Assembly (NCBI GenBank): GCA_035263845.1
Contig: DATFQY010000075.1
Span: forward strand, 33,262-97,261
Length of the DNA: 64,000 bases
Direction of reading: 5' to 3'
Source: JAWOLE01 sp035263845
GTDB lineage: Bacteria; Acidobacteriota; Thermoanaerobaculia; UBA5066; Gp7-AA6
Shown here: piece by piece, positions 34,613 through 41,755 of the stretch
Layout of the letters: the number at the start of each line of letters is the position of its first letter
How positions within the stretch are numbered: position 1 is the first letter of the stretch
Made by a program: the position numbers and the translations under genes
The notes under the pieces: model-generated
What the model was told of the DNA's origin: nothing
What the model saw: the letters and a program-made list of their open reading frames with translations, nothing else
Databases searched by the model: none

Positions 34613-34636
34613 CCTGACGGCGCCACCGGCATCCAA
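34608..34636 (+). promoter_or_regulatory. ECF-type promoter motif, copy 2 (debranching enzyme)
   Basis: AGTAACC (34608-34614), 15 nt, CATCCAA (34630-34636). The -35 block overlaps the TAA stop of the anti-sigma gene. The -10 block ends only 6 nt before the GTG at 34643, so the mRNA would be leaderless or start at the GTG at 34655. Confidence 0.68.
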
Positions 34637-34642
34637 GTTGCC

Positions 34643-36637
34643 GTGCTGGCACTGGACGTGCTCACCGAAAAAGCATCCACGGAATCCGCTCCGCGGGCCC
34701 GAGTCGAAAGGCCTTCCGCCGGTCCGCCGGTCGCGGGATCGGAGTGGCTCGAGGCGGACGGCCGTGGAGGATTCGCGTCCGGCACGGCGGACCTTGTTCG
34801 AAGCCGCCGCTACCACGGGCTGCTCCTCGCGTCGGCCCCTCCCGCCGGGAGGTTCGTCCTCGTCAACGGCCTCGAAGCCTGGGTCACGACGCCGGAGGGA
34901 ACGTTCCCGATCTCTTCCCAGTCGTACGCGCCCGGCACGATCCACCCGGACGGCGTGACGCGCATCGAGAGCTTCGAGGCGGACCCGTGGCCGCGCTGGA
35001 CCTTCCGCGTCGGCTCCGGCATCCGGATCATGCAGGAGCTCTTCGTCTCGCGGCGCACCCGGGCCACCGTTCTCTTCTGGCGGTTGAACCGCAAGCGCTT
35101 CGACGTGACCCTCTACGTCCGTCTCCTGATGTCCGGCCGCGACTACCACTCGCTCCACCACGAGAACCCGCACTTCCGGTTCGAGCCGCAGAGGCGCGGC
35201 TACGGCTGGATGTGGATCCCGTACGAGGGAGTCCCCGAGGTCAATGTCGCGACCAACGGCGCCTACTTCCACGAGCCCGACTGGTACCGCAACTTCTTCT
35301 ACTCCGAGGAGCACGCGCGCGGCCTCGACGCCGTCGAGGACCTCGCCTCGCCCGGGGTCTTCCGCTTCGACCTGGCCGAGGAGGAGGGCGTCCTGCTGCT
35401 CTCCTCGCAGCCGCCCGCGGGCGAAGACGACGCCGCCTCCGTCGCGCGGCGCCTCCGGAGCGAGGAGAAGCGGCGCCGGTTCGCCTTCTCCGCCCGGCTG
35501 GATCGGGCGGCCGACGACTACCTCGTGCGCGCCGGCGAAAGGAAGACGATCATCGCCGGCTACCCGTGGTTCACCGACTGGGGCAGGGACACGTTCATCG
35601 CGCTGCGCGGCCTCTGTCTGGCGACGGGGAGGCTCGAGGACGCGCGGCAGATCCTGCTCGAGTGGGCCGGGGCGGTCTCGGAGGGAATGCTCCCGAACCG
35701 TTTCCCCGACCGCGGGGCGGAGCCCGAGTACAACTCCGTGGACGCCTCGCTCTGGTACATCGTGGCCGTCCACGATTACTTCGAGGCCTGCGACCGCTCG
35801 CATCGGCGGGTTTACGCGTCCGAGCGCCAGCCGCTGGTCGGGGCGATCGAAGCGATCCTGGAGGGCTATTCGCGAGGGACCCGCTACGGCATCCGAGCGG
35901 ACTCCGACGGCCTGCTCGCCTGCGGCGAGCCGGGCGTCCAGCTGACCTGGATGGACGCGAAGGTCGGAGACCGCGTGATCACCCCGCGCTCGGGCAAGCC
36001 CGTCGAGATCCAGGCGCTCTGGTACAACGCGCTCCGCATCGCGGCACGGTACTCGCCGCGGTGGAACGATCTCGCGACGAAGGTCTGCGCCGTCTTCCCG
36101 TCCCGATTCTGGAACGCCCGCGAAGGTTACCTCCACGACGTCGTGGACGAGAACGGTGTCGCCGGCAAGGCGGACCCGACGTTTCGCCCCAACCAGATCT
36201 TCGCGGTTGGCGGCCTGCCGTTTCCGCTTCTCGAAGGCGACCGCGCGCGCCGCGTCGTGGATGCCGTCGAGAAGCGCCTCTGGACGCCGATGGGCCTTCG
36301 CACGATCGCGCCCCAGGATCGCCGCTACGTCGGCCGCTACGAGGGGGGCGTCGAGGCCCGCGACTCGGCGTACCACCAGGGAACCGCCTGGCCTTGGCTG
36401 GCCGGCCCCTTCGTCGAGGCGTGGGTACGCGTCCGCGGCAATTCCTCCGAGGCGCGCCACGAGGCGAGGAAGAGGTTTCTCGATCCTCTCCTGCGGCACA
36501 TGGACCGCGCCGGCCTGGGCCACATCAGCGAGATCGCCGACGGCGACCCGCCTCACACCCCCCGCGGCTGCCCCTTCCAGGCCTGGTCCGTCGGCGAGGC
36601 GTTGCGCCTGGACCGCCTCGTCCTCGCCGACTCCTAG
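34643..36637 (+). CDS. Glycogen debranching enzyme (amylo-alpha-1,6-glucosidase type)
   Basis: A 664-residue cytoplasmic protein. The N-terminal domain (GSEWLEADGRGGFASGT ... RRYHGLLLA) is the bacterial GDE N-terminal module; from about residue 290 an (alpha/alpha)6 barrel carries WFTDWGRDTFIALRGL with the probable acid residues, and LPNRFPD and NSVDASLWY substrate-cleft motifs. It releases glucose from alpha-1,6 branch stubs of glycogen or related glucans. The GTG start is uncertain (an alternative GTG is at 34655). Its 3' end overlaps the convergent kinase gene by 4 nt. Confidence 0.92.
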   Translation: MLALDVLTEKASTESAPRARVERPSAGPPVAGSEWLEADGRGGFASGTADLVRSRRYHGLLLASAPPAGRFVLVNGLEAWVTTPEGTFPISSQSYAPGTIHPDGVTRIESFEADPWPRWTFRVGSGIRIMQELFVSRRTRATVLFWRLNRKRFDVTLYVRLLMSGRDYHSLHHENPHFRFEPQRRGYGWMWIPYEGVPEVNVATNGAYFHEPDWYRNFFYSEEHARGLDAVEDLASPGVFRFDLAEEEGVLLLSSQPPAGEDDAASVARRLRSEEKRRRFAFSARLDRAADDYLVRAGERKTIIAGYPWFTDWGRDTFIALRGLCLATGRLEDARQILLEWAGAVSEGMLPNRFPDRGAEPEYNSVDASLWYIVAVHDYFEACDRSHRRVYASERQPLVGAIEAILEGYSRGTRYGIRADSDGLLACGEPGVQLTWMDAKVGDRVITPRSGKPVEIQALWYNALRIAARYSPRWNDLATKVCAVFPSRFWNAREGYLHDVVDENGVAGKADPTFRPNQIFAVGGLPFPLLEGDRARRVVDAVEKRLWTPMGLRTIAPQDRRYVGRYEGGVEARDSAYHQGTAWPWLAGPFVEAWVRVRGNSSEARHEARKRFLDPLLRHMDRAGLGHISEIADGDPPHTPRGCPFQAWSVGEALRLDRLVLADS

Positions 36638-39348
36638 TTTTTCTTCTCCGGCGTCCAGTTGAAGACCAGGGTGATCGGTGGCTTTGGAGCCTCGCGCTCG
36701 TAGAGGGGAATGAGGAAGCGCTGCCCGTCCGGGTGGACCTCGTACTCGAAGAAAGCGCAGGGCGGACTAGGACAGGGGAACGATTTTCCTATGGTGTCCG
36801 GACCGGGGCGGAAGAGCAGCCGGGGAACTCCGGCCTTGAAGGCTGGCGCCGTCTCGATCGCGACGCTCATTAGGTGGGTATCGGCAGAGACGTAGAAGAG
36901 CTCCTTCCCGTCCTTCCGCCAGTGTGGAAGATTCGCGCCTCCGGAAGAGATCTGAAAGCGCTCGGTCGCTCGTGGGAAGGCTCGGACATAAACCTCGAGC
37001 TGACCCGACTCGTCGGAGAGATACGCGATCCAGTGCCCGTCCGGTGAGAATTGGCCATAGAGCTCTTTGAACGGAGTGTCGGTCACCCGGAATGGCTTGC
37101 GCTCTCCGGTCATCGGGAGGACCCAGAGGCTCGGTATACCGGCCGTGACGTAGCTCTCGTACAGGAGAAAGCGCCCATCCGGGGACCAATCATCGAGTTG
37201 CTTGAAATCGTCCGACTCGAGAACGGGCATTCTCGGAGTCACTCCACCGGCGGACTTTACGAAAATGTCTCGGGGTCTCTTCCCGCTCGAAAGGAATGCG
37301 ATCTGGCTTCCATCCGGAGACCAGCAAGGCTCGATGTCTTCCGAAGGATCAGAAGTGAACCGCGTGGTGGTACCACGAGACAAGTCGTCGATCCAGAGGT
37401 CGGGAGCCTCGGTGCGCTGGTCCGGCACTGCGTAGACGATCCGGCTCCCGTCCGGGGACAGGGCCTGGTGGAGGAATCGTTTCGCGGTCCCAAATCTCTC
37501 GAGCTCCTTTCCCGACCGGTCGAACCAGGCAAACCTCCTCAATCGCGGCGCGGGTCGGACACGGTAGGCGAGCACTCCGGTCCGCGAAGCAGAAAAGGAC
37601 ACGACCGGACCGGTATGAAATACCGGCTGGTCTACGACCGGGAACGGACGTCCGAGGATCCGCAAGCCGTTCAAGTCGAAAGGCTGCGCAACCAGTGTCC
37701 AGTCCTCCGCGGTGTAGAGGAGATATCCCGGTGGCGCGTAAGCCACGACGGAGTGCACGGTCCCGAGCCCCTCCGTCTCAAGCGAGTCGAGGGATCCGGC
37801 CCTCAGAATCAGGGGGCCGAGAGGATTCCACGACCGCGAAAGGAAGAGAAAGTGGCGCCCGTCCGGGAGGAAGTGCGGCCAGACATGGTCGGTCCCCGGC
37901 GCGGGACGCGTCACCGCGATCGGCTGACCGCCAGACGCAGAGACCTTTCCGAGAGAACCTTTCAAGTTGCCAAAGAGAATCGTGTCGTCCGCGCCCCAAC
38001 TCGCGCCGCGAGCTTCGGAGGCAATGCAGATATCGAGAGCGGAGGCATCGGCGATCCCGACTCGCTTGAGCCTGCCAGGCGCGGGGGGAGTGTCGGAGAA
38101 GAACCCGACCGTCCGGCTGTCCGGCGCCCAGAAGGGCGAATGCGCGTCTTCTGTTCCCGGCAACGCGCGCGATTCCGCCTCCGCGAACTCGCGCAGGAAC
38201 AGGCGCCTTCTTCCATCGGCTTCGTACACGAGGTAAACGATCCGCTGGCCATCGGGAGCGACGGCGAGACCCTGGCCCACGCCCTGCTGGAACAGCTCCG
38301 TTCCATATGGCGGGTTCAACTCGGCGTAGCGACGCGGGAGGGAAGATTCCTTCGGCCGCCACAGGAGGACCGCCGCAAGAGTGACTGCGGCGAAGAGTCC
38401 TGCCGCGATCCACGCCGCCAGCTGCCGTCGCCGGCGGGTCGAAGGCTTTAATCCGGGGACGGCTGATTCGCCGGAAGTGAATTCCGGCAGACGGTCGCGG
38501 ACGGTCGCCAGCTCGCGCGCCAAGTCCTCTGAGGAGGCGTAGCGAATCCTTGGCTCCTTGGCCAGACACCGCTCTACGATCCATCGAACGGGCGGCGGTA
38601 CTTTCGGATTGATCGCCGCGATTGGCTCGGGTTCCTCCTGAATGATCGCCGCGAGGGTCTGCGCCGTGGTCGGCCGCTTGAAAGGCTGCTTTCCAGTGGC
38701 CAGCTCGTAAAGGATCGATCCCAGCGAGAACTGGTCGGAGTGGAAGTCCACGGGATGGCCGCTCGCCTGCTCGGGCGACATGTAGCCAACCGTCCCCATC
38801 ACGATTCCGGGTCTCGTGATCTGAGAAACCGTCTCCGCTTCGACCGGTTGCCCTTCGCCCGCTTCGGGATGCGCGAGCTTCACCAGACCGAAGTCGAGGA
38901 TCTTGACGAGGCCTTCCTTCGTCACCATGACGTTTTCGGGCTTCAGGTCCCGGTGCACGATTCCCGAGGCGTGGGCGCGGGCTAGCCCGTCGGCGATCTG
39001 CGCGCCGATCTCGAGCAGTTTCCGTGCGGGCAGGGGTCCTCCCGCGAGCCTGTCCCGCAGCGTCTTGCCCTCGACCAGCTCCATGACGATGAAGGAGGCG
39101 GAGTCGCTCTCCTCGACGGAGTGGATCGTCACGATGTTGGGGTGATTCAGCGAGGAGGCGGCGCGGGCCTCCTTCTCGAAGCGCCGGAGCCGGTTCCGGT
39201 CCGAAGCGACTTCCTCCGACAGGAGCTTGATCGCGACGTCCCGCTCCAGGCGCGTATCCCGCGCGCGGTAAACCTCGCCCATCCCCCCCGCGCCGAGCGC
39301 GCCGCGGATCTCGTACGGACCAAGCCGCGTTTTCGTCTCAAGGCTCAC
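36634..39348 (-). CDS. Ser/Thr protein kinase with C-terminal TolB/WD40-like propeller
   Basis: A 904-residue membrane kinase. The Hanks-type kinase domain (residues about 11-275) is complete: GALGAGGMGEVYRA, catalytic Lys41, HRDLKPENV, DFG and a GTVGYMSPEQ activation loop. A membrane helix (LAAWIAAGLFAAVTLAAVLLW) lies near 310-330, then an extracytoplasmic PD40/TolB-like propeller with repeated SPDG motifs (LSPDGSRIVY, WSPDGSQIAF, FSPDGHWIAY). This architecture is very common in Acidobacteriota. The GTG start overlaps the stop of the winged-helix/FHA gene, suggesting they act together. Confidence 0.95.
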   Translation of the reverse strand: MSLETKTRLGPYEIRGALGAGGMGEVYRARDTRLERDVAIKLLSEEVASDRNRLRRFEKEARAASSLNHPNIVTIHSVEESDSASFIVMELVEGKTLRDRLAGGPLPARKLLEIGAQIADGLARAHASGIVHRDLKPENVMVTKEGLVKILDFGLVKLAHPEAGEGQPVEAETVSQITRPGIVMGTVGYMSPEQASGHPVDFHSDQFSLGSILYELATGKQPFKRPTTAQTLAAIIQEEPEPIAAINPKVPPPVRWIVERCLAKEPRIRYASSEDLARELATVRDRLPEFTSGESAVPGLKPSTRRRRQLAAWIAAGLFAAVTLAAVLLWRPKESSLPRRYAELNPPYGTELFQQGVGQGLAVAPDGQRIVYLVYEADGRRRLFLREFAEAESRALPGTEDAHSPFWAPDSRTVGFFSDTPPAPGRLKRVGIADASALDICIASEARGASWGADDTILFGNLKGSLGKVSASGGQPIAVTRPAPGTDHVWPHFLPDGRHFLFLSRSWNPLGPLILRAGSLDSLETEGLGTVHSVVAYAPPGYLLYTAEDWTLVAQPFDLNGLRILGRPFPVVDQPVFHTGPVVSFSASRTGVLAYRVRPAPRLRRFAWFDRSGKELERFGTAKRFLHQALSPDGSRIVYAVPDQRTEAPDLWIDDLSRGTTTRFTSDPSEDIEPCWSPDGSQIAFLSSGKRPRDIFVKSAGGVTPRMPVLESDDFKQLDDWSPDGRFLLYESYVTAGIPSLWVLPMTGERKPFRVTDTPFKELYGQFSPDGHWIAYLSDESGQLEVYVRAFPRATERFQISSGGANLPHWRKDGKELFYVSADTHLMSVAIETAPAFKAGVPRLLFRPGPDTIGKSFPCPSPPCAFFEYEVHPDGQRFLIPLYEREAPKPPITLVFNWTPEKKN

Positions 39349-40001
39349 CGGGTCACCTTCGAGGCCGTCGTCCCAGACGCCCGGAAGACGCGGAAGACGA
39401 GGGAGGCCGATCCGATCCGGATCTCCTGCCCGTTGGAGATGGAGACGGGCTTGGCGATCCGGCCCCCGGCGATGTATGTCCCGTTCTTGCTTCCAAGATC
39501 CTCGAGAGTCGCGCTGTCGCCGGAAACCACGATCCGGGCGTGGCGGCGAGAGACGCTGTCACGATCAATCCACACGACGGCTTCGGGGTCTCGTCCGAGG
39601 ACGTTTTCACCGTCGCTGAGCACGATCTCCCGCTCTCCCCAGATCAACCGGCACTGAACGCCGGAAAACGCCGGCCTGCGTGCGCGGCCCGGCAGCTCGG
39701 AGGCCTCTCCGGAAAACGCGTAGCCGTACCCGTGCACGGTTCGGATGAAACGCGGCTCCCTCGCGCTGTCGCCGATCAGTTGCCGCACGACCAGCACCAA
39801 CCGAGCGAGGTTCCGTTCCGAGACGAACGTCTTCGGCCATAGCTCGTCCTGCAGTTCGCCCTTCGAGAGGGCTTTAGGCCGTGCTCGTAGGAGAAGCTCG
39901 AGAAGCCGGAACGCTTTCGGCTCGATCGCGACTGGCTTGCCCGAGCGCAGCAGCTCGCGCGTTTCGAGGTCGAGCGTGCAGTCACCAAACTTGAGACGCA
40001 C
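39345..40001 (-). CDS. Winged-helix transcriptional regulator fused to FHA domain
   Basis: A 218-residue protein. Residues 1-95 are an OmpR/PhoB-type DNA-binding domain (LLRARPKALSKGELQDELWP, then VHGYGYAF). Residues about 120-205 form an FHA domain with GRD, SRRHARI and GSKNGTYI, which binds phosphothreonine. The GTG at 40001 is preferred because GGAGGAG precedes it and the family starts near there; a longer form reaches 40028. Coupling to a Ser/Thr kinase strongly suggests that the kinase's phosphorylation is read by this DNA-binding protein. Confidence 0.88.
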   Translation of the reverse strand: MRLKFGDCTLDLETRELLRSGKPVAIEPKAFRLLELLLRARPKALSKGELQDELWPKTFVSERNLARLVLVVRQLIGDSAREPRFIRTVHGYGYAFSGEASELPGRARRPAFSGVQCRLIWGEREIVLSDGENVLGRDPEAVVWIDRDSVSRRHARIVVSGDSATLEDLGSKNGTYIAGGRIAKPVSISNGQEIRIGSASLVFRVFRASGTTASKVTR

Positions 40002-40116
40002 CCTCTCCTCCCGACAAAAACCGGACAAAAGCCGGAACCCGTCCGAGAGATTTCACCGGACTGAACCTTGATCCTGATTATCGCAAAACGGGGGCGCGGA
40101 AGGAGGGAGGACCGGC

Positions 40117-40404
40117 ATGACCATTTCTGGGGAGCAAGCGGCTCTGCGGCAGCGAGACCAGGGCGACGCGAGGCCCACGGCCCCGTCTCTTTCCGACCAG
40201 CTGCGAGAGCGAATTGGACTGACGCGCATGGAAACAGTGGTCGCCTGCGCGCTGGCAGAGGGTCTGAGCTACAAGGAGATCGCAAACGGCTGCTGCATCT
40301 CGTACCACACCGTCCACAGCCACGTGAAGGCCATCCACCAGAAGGCGCGGGTCCCGTCGAATGCGCGTCTCCTCGCCCTGATTCGAAAGGAGAACTGGAA
40401 GTGA
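40117..40404 (+). CDS. Small LuxR/GerE-type DNA-binding protein
   Basis: A 95-residue protein consisting of a disordered ~28-residue head and one LuxR-type helix-turn-helix (LTRMETVVACALAEGLSYKE, then SYHTVHSHVKAIHQKARV). There is no receiver or ligand domain, so it is either constitutive or controlled by partner binding. It is divergent from the winged-helix/FHA gene and lies 77 nt before an M48-type peptidase gene that it may regulate. Confidence 0.82.
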   Translation: MTISGEQAALRQRDQGDARPTAPSLSDQLRERIGLTRMETVVACALAEGLSYKEIANGCCISYHTVHSHVKAIHQKARVPSNARLLALIRKENWK

Positions 40405-40481
40405 GATCGCGCCCGGTCGGAAAAATCCCCAGCCCTGGCGAATTGTTCTTGAGTCGACCACCTCGTACCGTCTCGGAAAGA

Positions 40482-41249
40482 GTGAAATCGAAAGTGTTCT
40501 TCGCCGGAGTGCTCGCAGTAATTATTACCGCGCCTCTTATGGGCCAGTGCAAGGACATCAACTCACGCTCAATGGCCGAGGAGACGGCATTCAATCAGTT
40601 CACGCTGGACGAAGATCGGTTGCAGGGTGAATACGCCTCCTTGGGATTCGAAACGATGCTCAGGCAGGGCGGCAAGTCGGCGCGTCGCATTTACGACAAG
40701 GCGATTACGGATCAGCTGGTCGAGATATCGCGAAGAATTCTTGCCCTCGCGCCGGAGTCTGCCCGGAGCTTCAAATTTTCGATCGGACTCGTGGACGACA
40801 GCGAGCCAAATGCTTTCCAGCTCGGAGGTGGAGTGATCCTGGTCACGTTGGGTGAGATAGCCGAGGCTCCCTCCGAAGACTTTGTGGCAATGGTGCTCGC
40901 TCACGAGTTCTGCCACACGATCCGCCGCCACAGGACTGCGTTCCTGACTCGATTGAAGCTGGCTGTCACTGCCAGGGCGGTCGATGCCCGGTTGGCAGCA
41001 CTGCACGATGAGTTCGAACAGGAAGCGGACATTTTCGGTTCCCGCTTGGCTGTAGCTGCCGGCTACAATCCCGGAAGCGTAATCGCGCGTTTTCGCGAGA
41101 AGAAGTCCAAGAATTGGCAACTACGGGCCACGATCTTCGAATGCGCCGCTGCAGGAAAGAGTCTCGAGCCGGAAGCCATGTCCTTCGACTTCTTTGCCAT
41201 CCGCGAGCACGCAAGGAAGCTGCTTGCGGCGAAGGGGAGCGGGAAGTAG
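40482..41249 (+). CDS. M48-family metallopeptidase (exported)
   Basis: A 255-residue protein. GTG at 40482 has GGAAAG just upstream and opens a signal peptide (KSKVFFAGVLAVIITAPLMG). The zinc site is HEFCH at 141-145 with the third ligand Glu near 181 in EFEQEADIFGSRLA, the M48/BepA pattern. Such peptidases act in periplasmic protein quality control. DNA here looks less GC-rich than the surroundings, as does the small LuxR gene upstream. Confidence 0.85.
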   Translation: MKSKVFFAGVLAVIITAPLMGQCKDINSRSMAEETAFNQFTLDEDRLQGEYASLGFETMLRQGGKSARRIYDKAITDQLVEISRRILALAPESARSFKFSIGLVDDSEPNAFQLGGGVILVTLGEIAEAPSEDFVAMVLAHEFCHTIRRHRTAFLTRLKLAVTARAVDARLAALHDEFEQEADIFGSRLAVAAGYNPGSVIARFREKKSKNWQLRATIFECAAAGKSLEPEAMSFDFFAIREHARKLLAAKGSGK

Positions 41250-41280
41250 CCGTCTCTCGCCCTAGACGGCGAGGGCGGCG

Positions 41281-41685
41281 CTAGCGCGCTGCCCTTGCCG
41301 CTTTGATCGCGGCGTCGACTCCGGAGTCCTTGCGGATCTGCTGGATCTTCGCTTTCGCCTCCTTGGAGAGGGTCCGGATGGCGGCGAGGTAGCGGCCCTG
41401 GGCCTGGCGGGCGAGCTTCTGGGCGCGGGTGATGGCCTTTCGGGCCTTCGGCGCGGCGCGGCGGACCGCTGTGCGGGTGGCGCGGGCGACGCTGCGGGCG
41501 GCGGGGGCCGAGGCGCTTTCGAGGGCGGCGAGCTTCGCCCGCATTTCTCGGATCAGATCTTCCCGGCGCTTCAGGGCGCGGGTCACGTCGGCGGCGGCGA
41601 TCTTCCCTTCCTGGATCAGCATGTGGAGCGCCACGGAAGCGTGGTGGGCGGAGAGTTTCAGGGCCTTGCGGGTCTTTGATCTCAC
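41281..41685 (-). CDS. Ala/Arg/Lys-rich basic protein (histone H1-like)
   Basis: A 134-residue strongly basic, helical protein. The middle (about 60-105) is dense in Ala, Arg and Lys, like bacterial H1-type or phasin-like proteins; the N-terminus has heptad-like helices (LSAHHASVALHMLIQEG). GTG start with AAGGAG seven bases upstream. Low-complexity composition makes family assignment unsafe; binding to DNA or RNA is plausible from charge. Confidence 0.65.
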   Translation of the reverse strand: MRSKTRKALKLSAHHASVALHMLIQEGKIAAADVTRALKRREDLIREMRAKLAALESASAPAARSVARATRTAVRRAAPKARKAITRAQKLARQAQGRYLAAIRTLSKEAKAKIQQIRKDSGVDAAIKAARAAR

Positions 41686-41755
41686 GTCAAATCTCCTTAT
41701 TAGCGCATTCTATGGCGAGGGCGCCGCGATCGGTGCCCTGTCCTAGAATCGCGCA

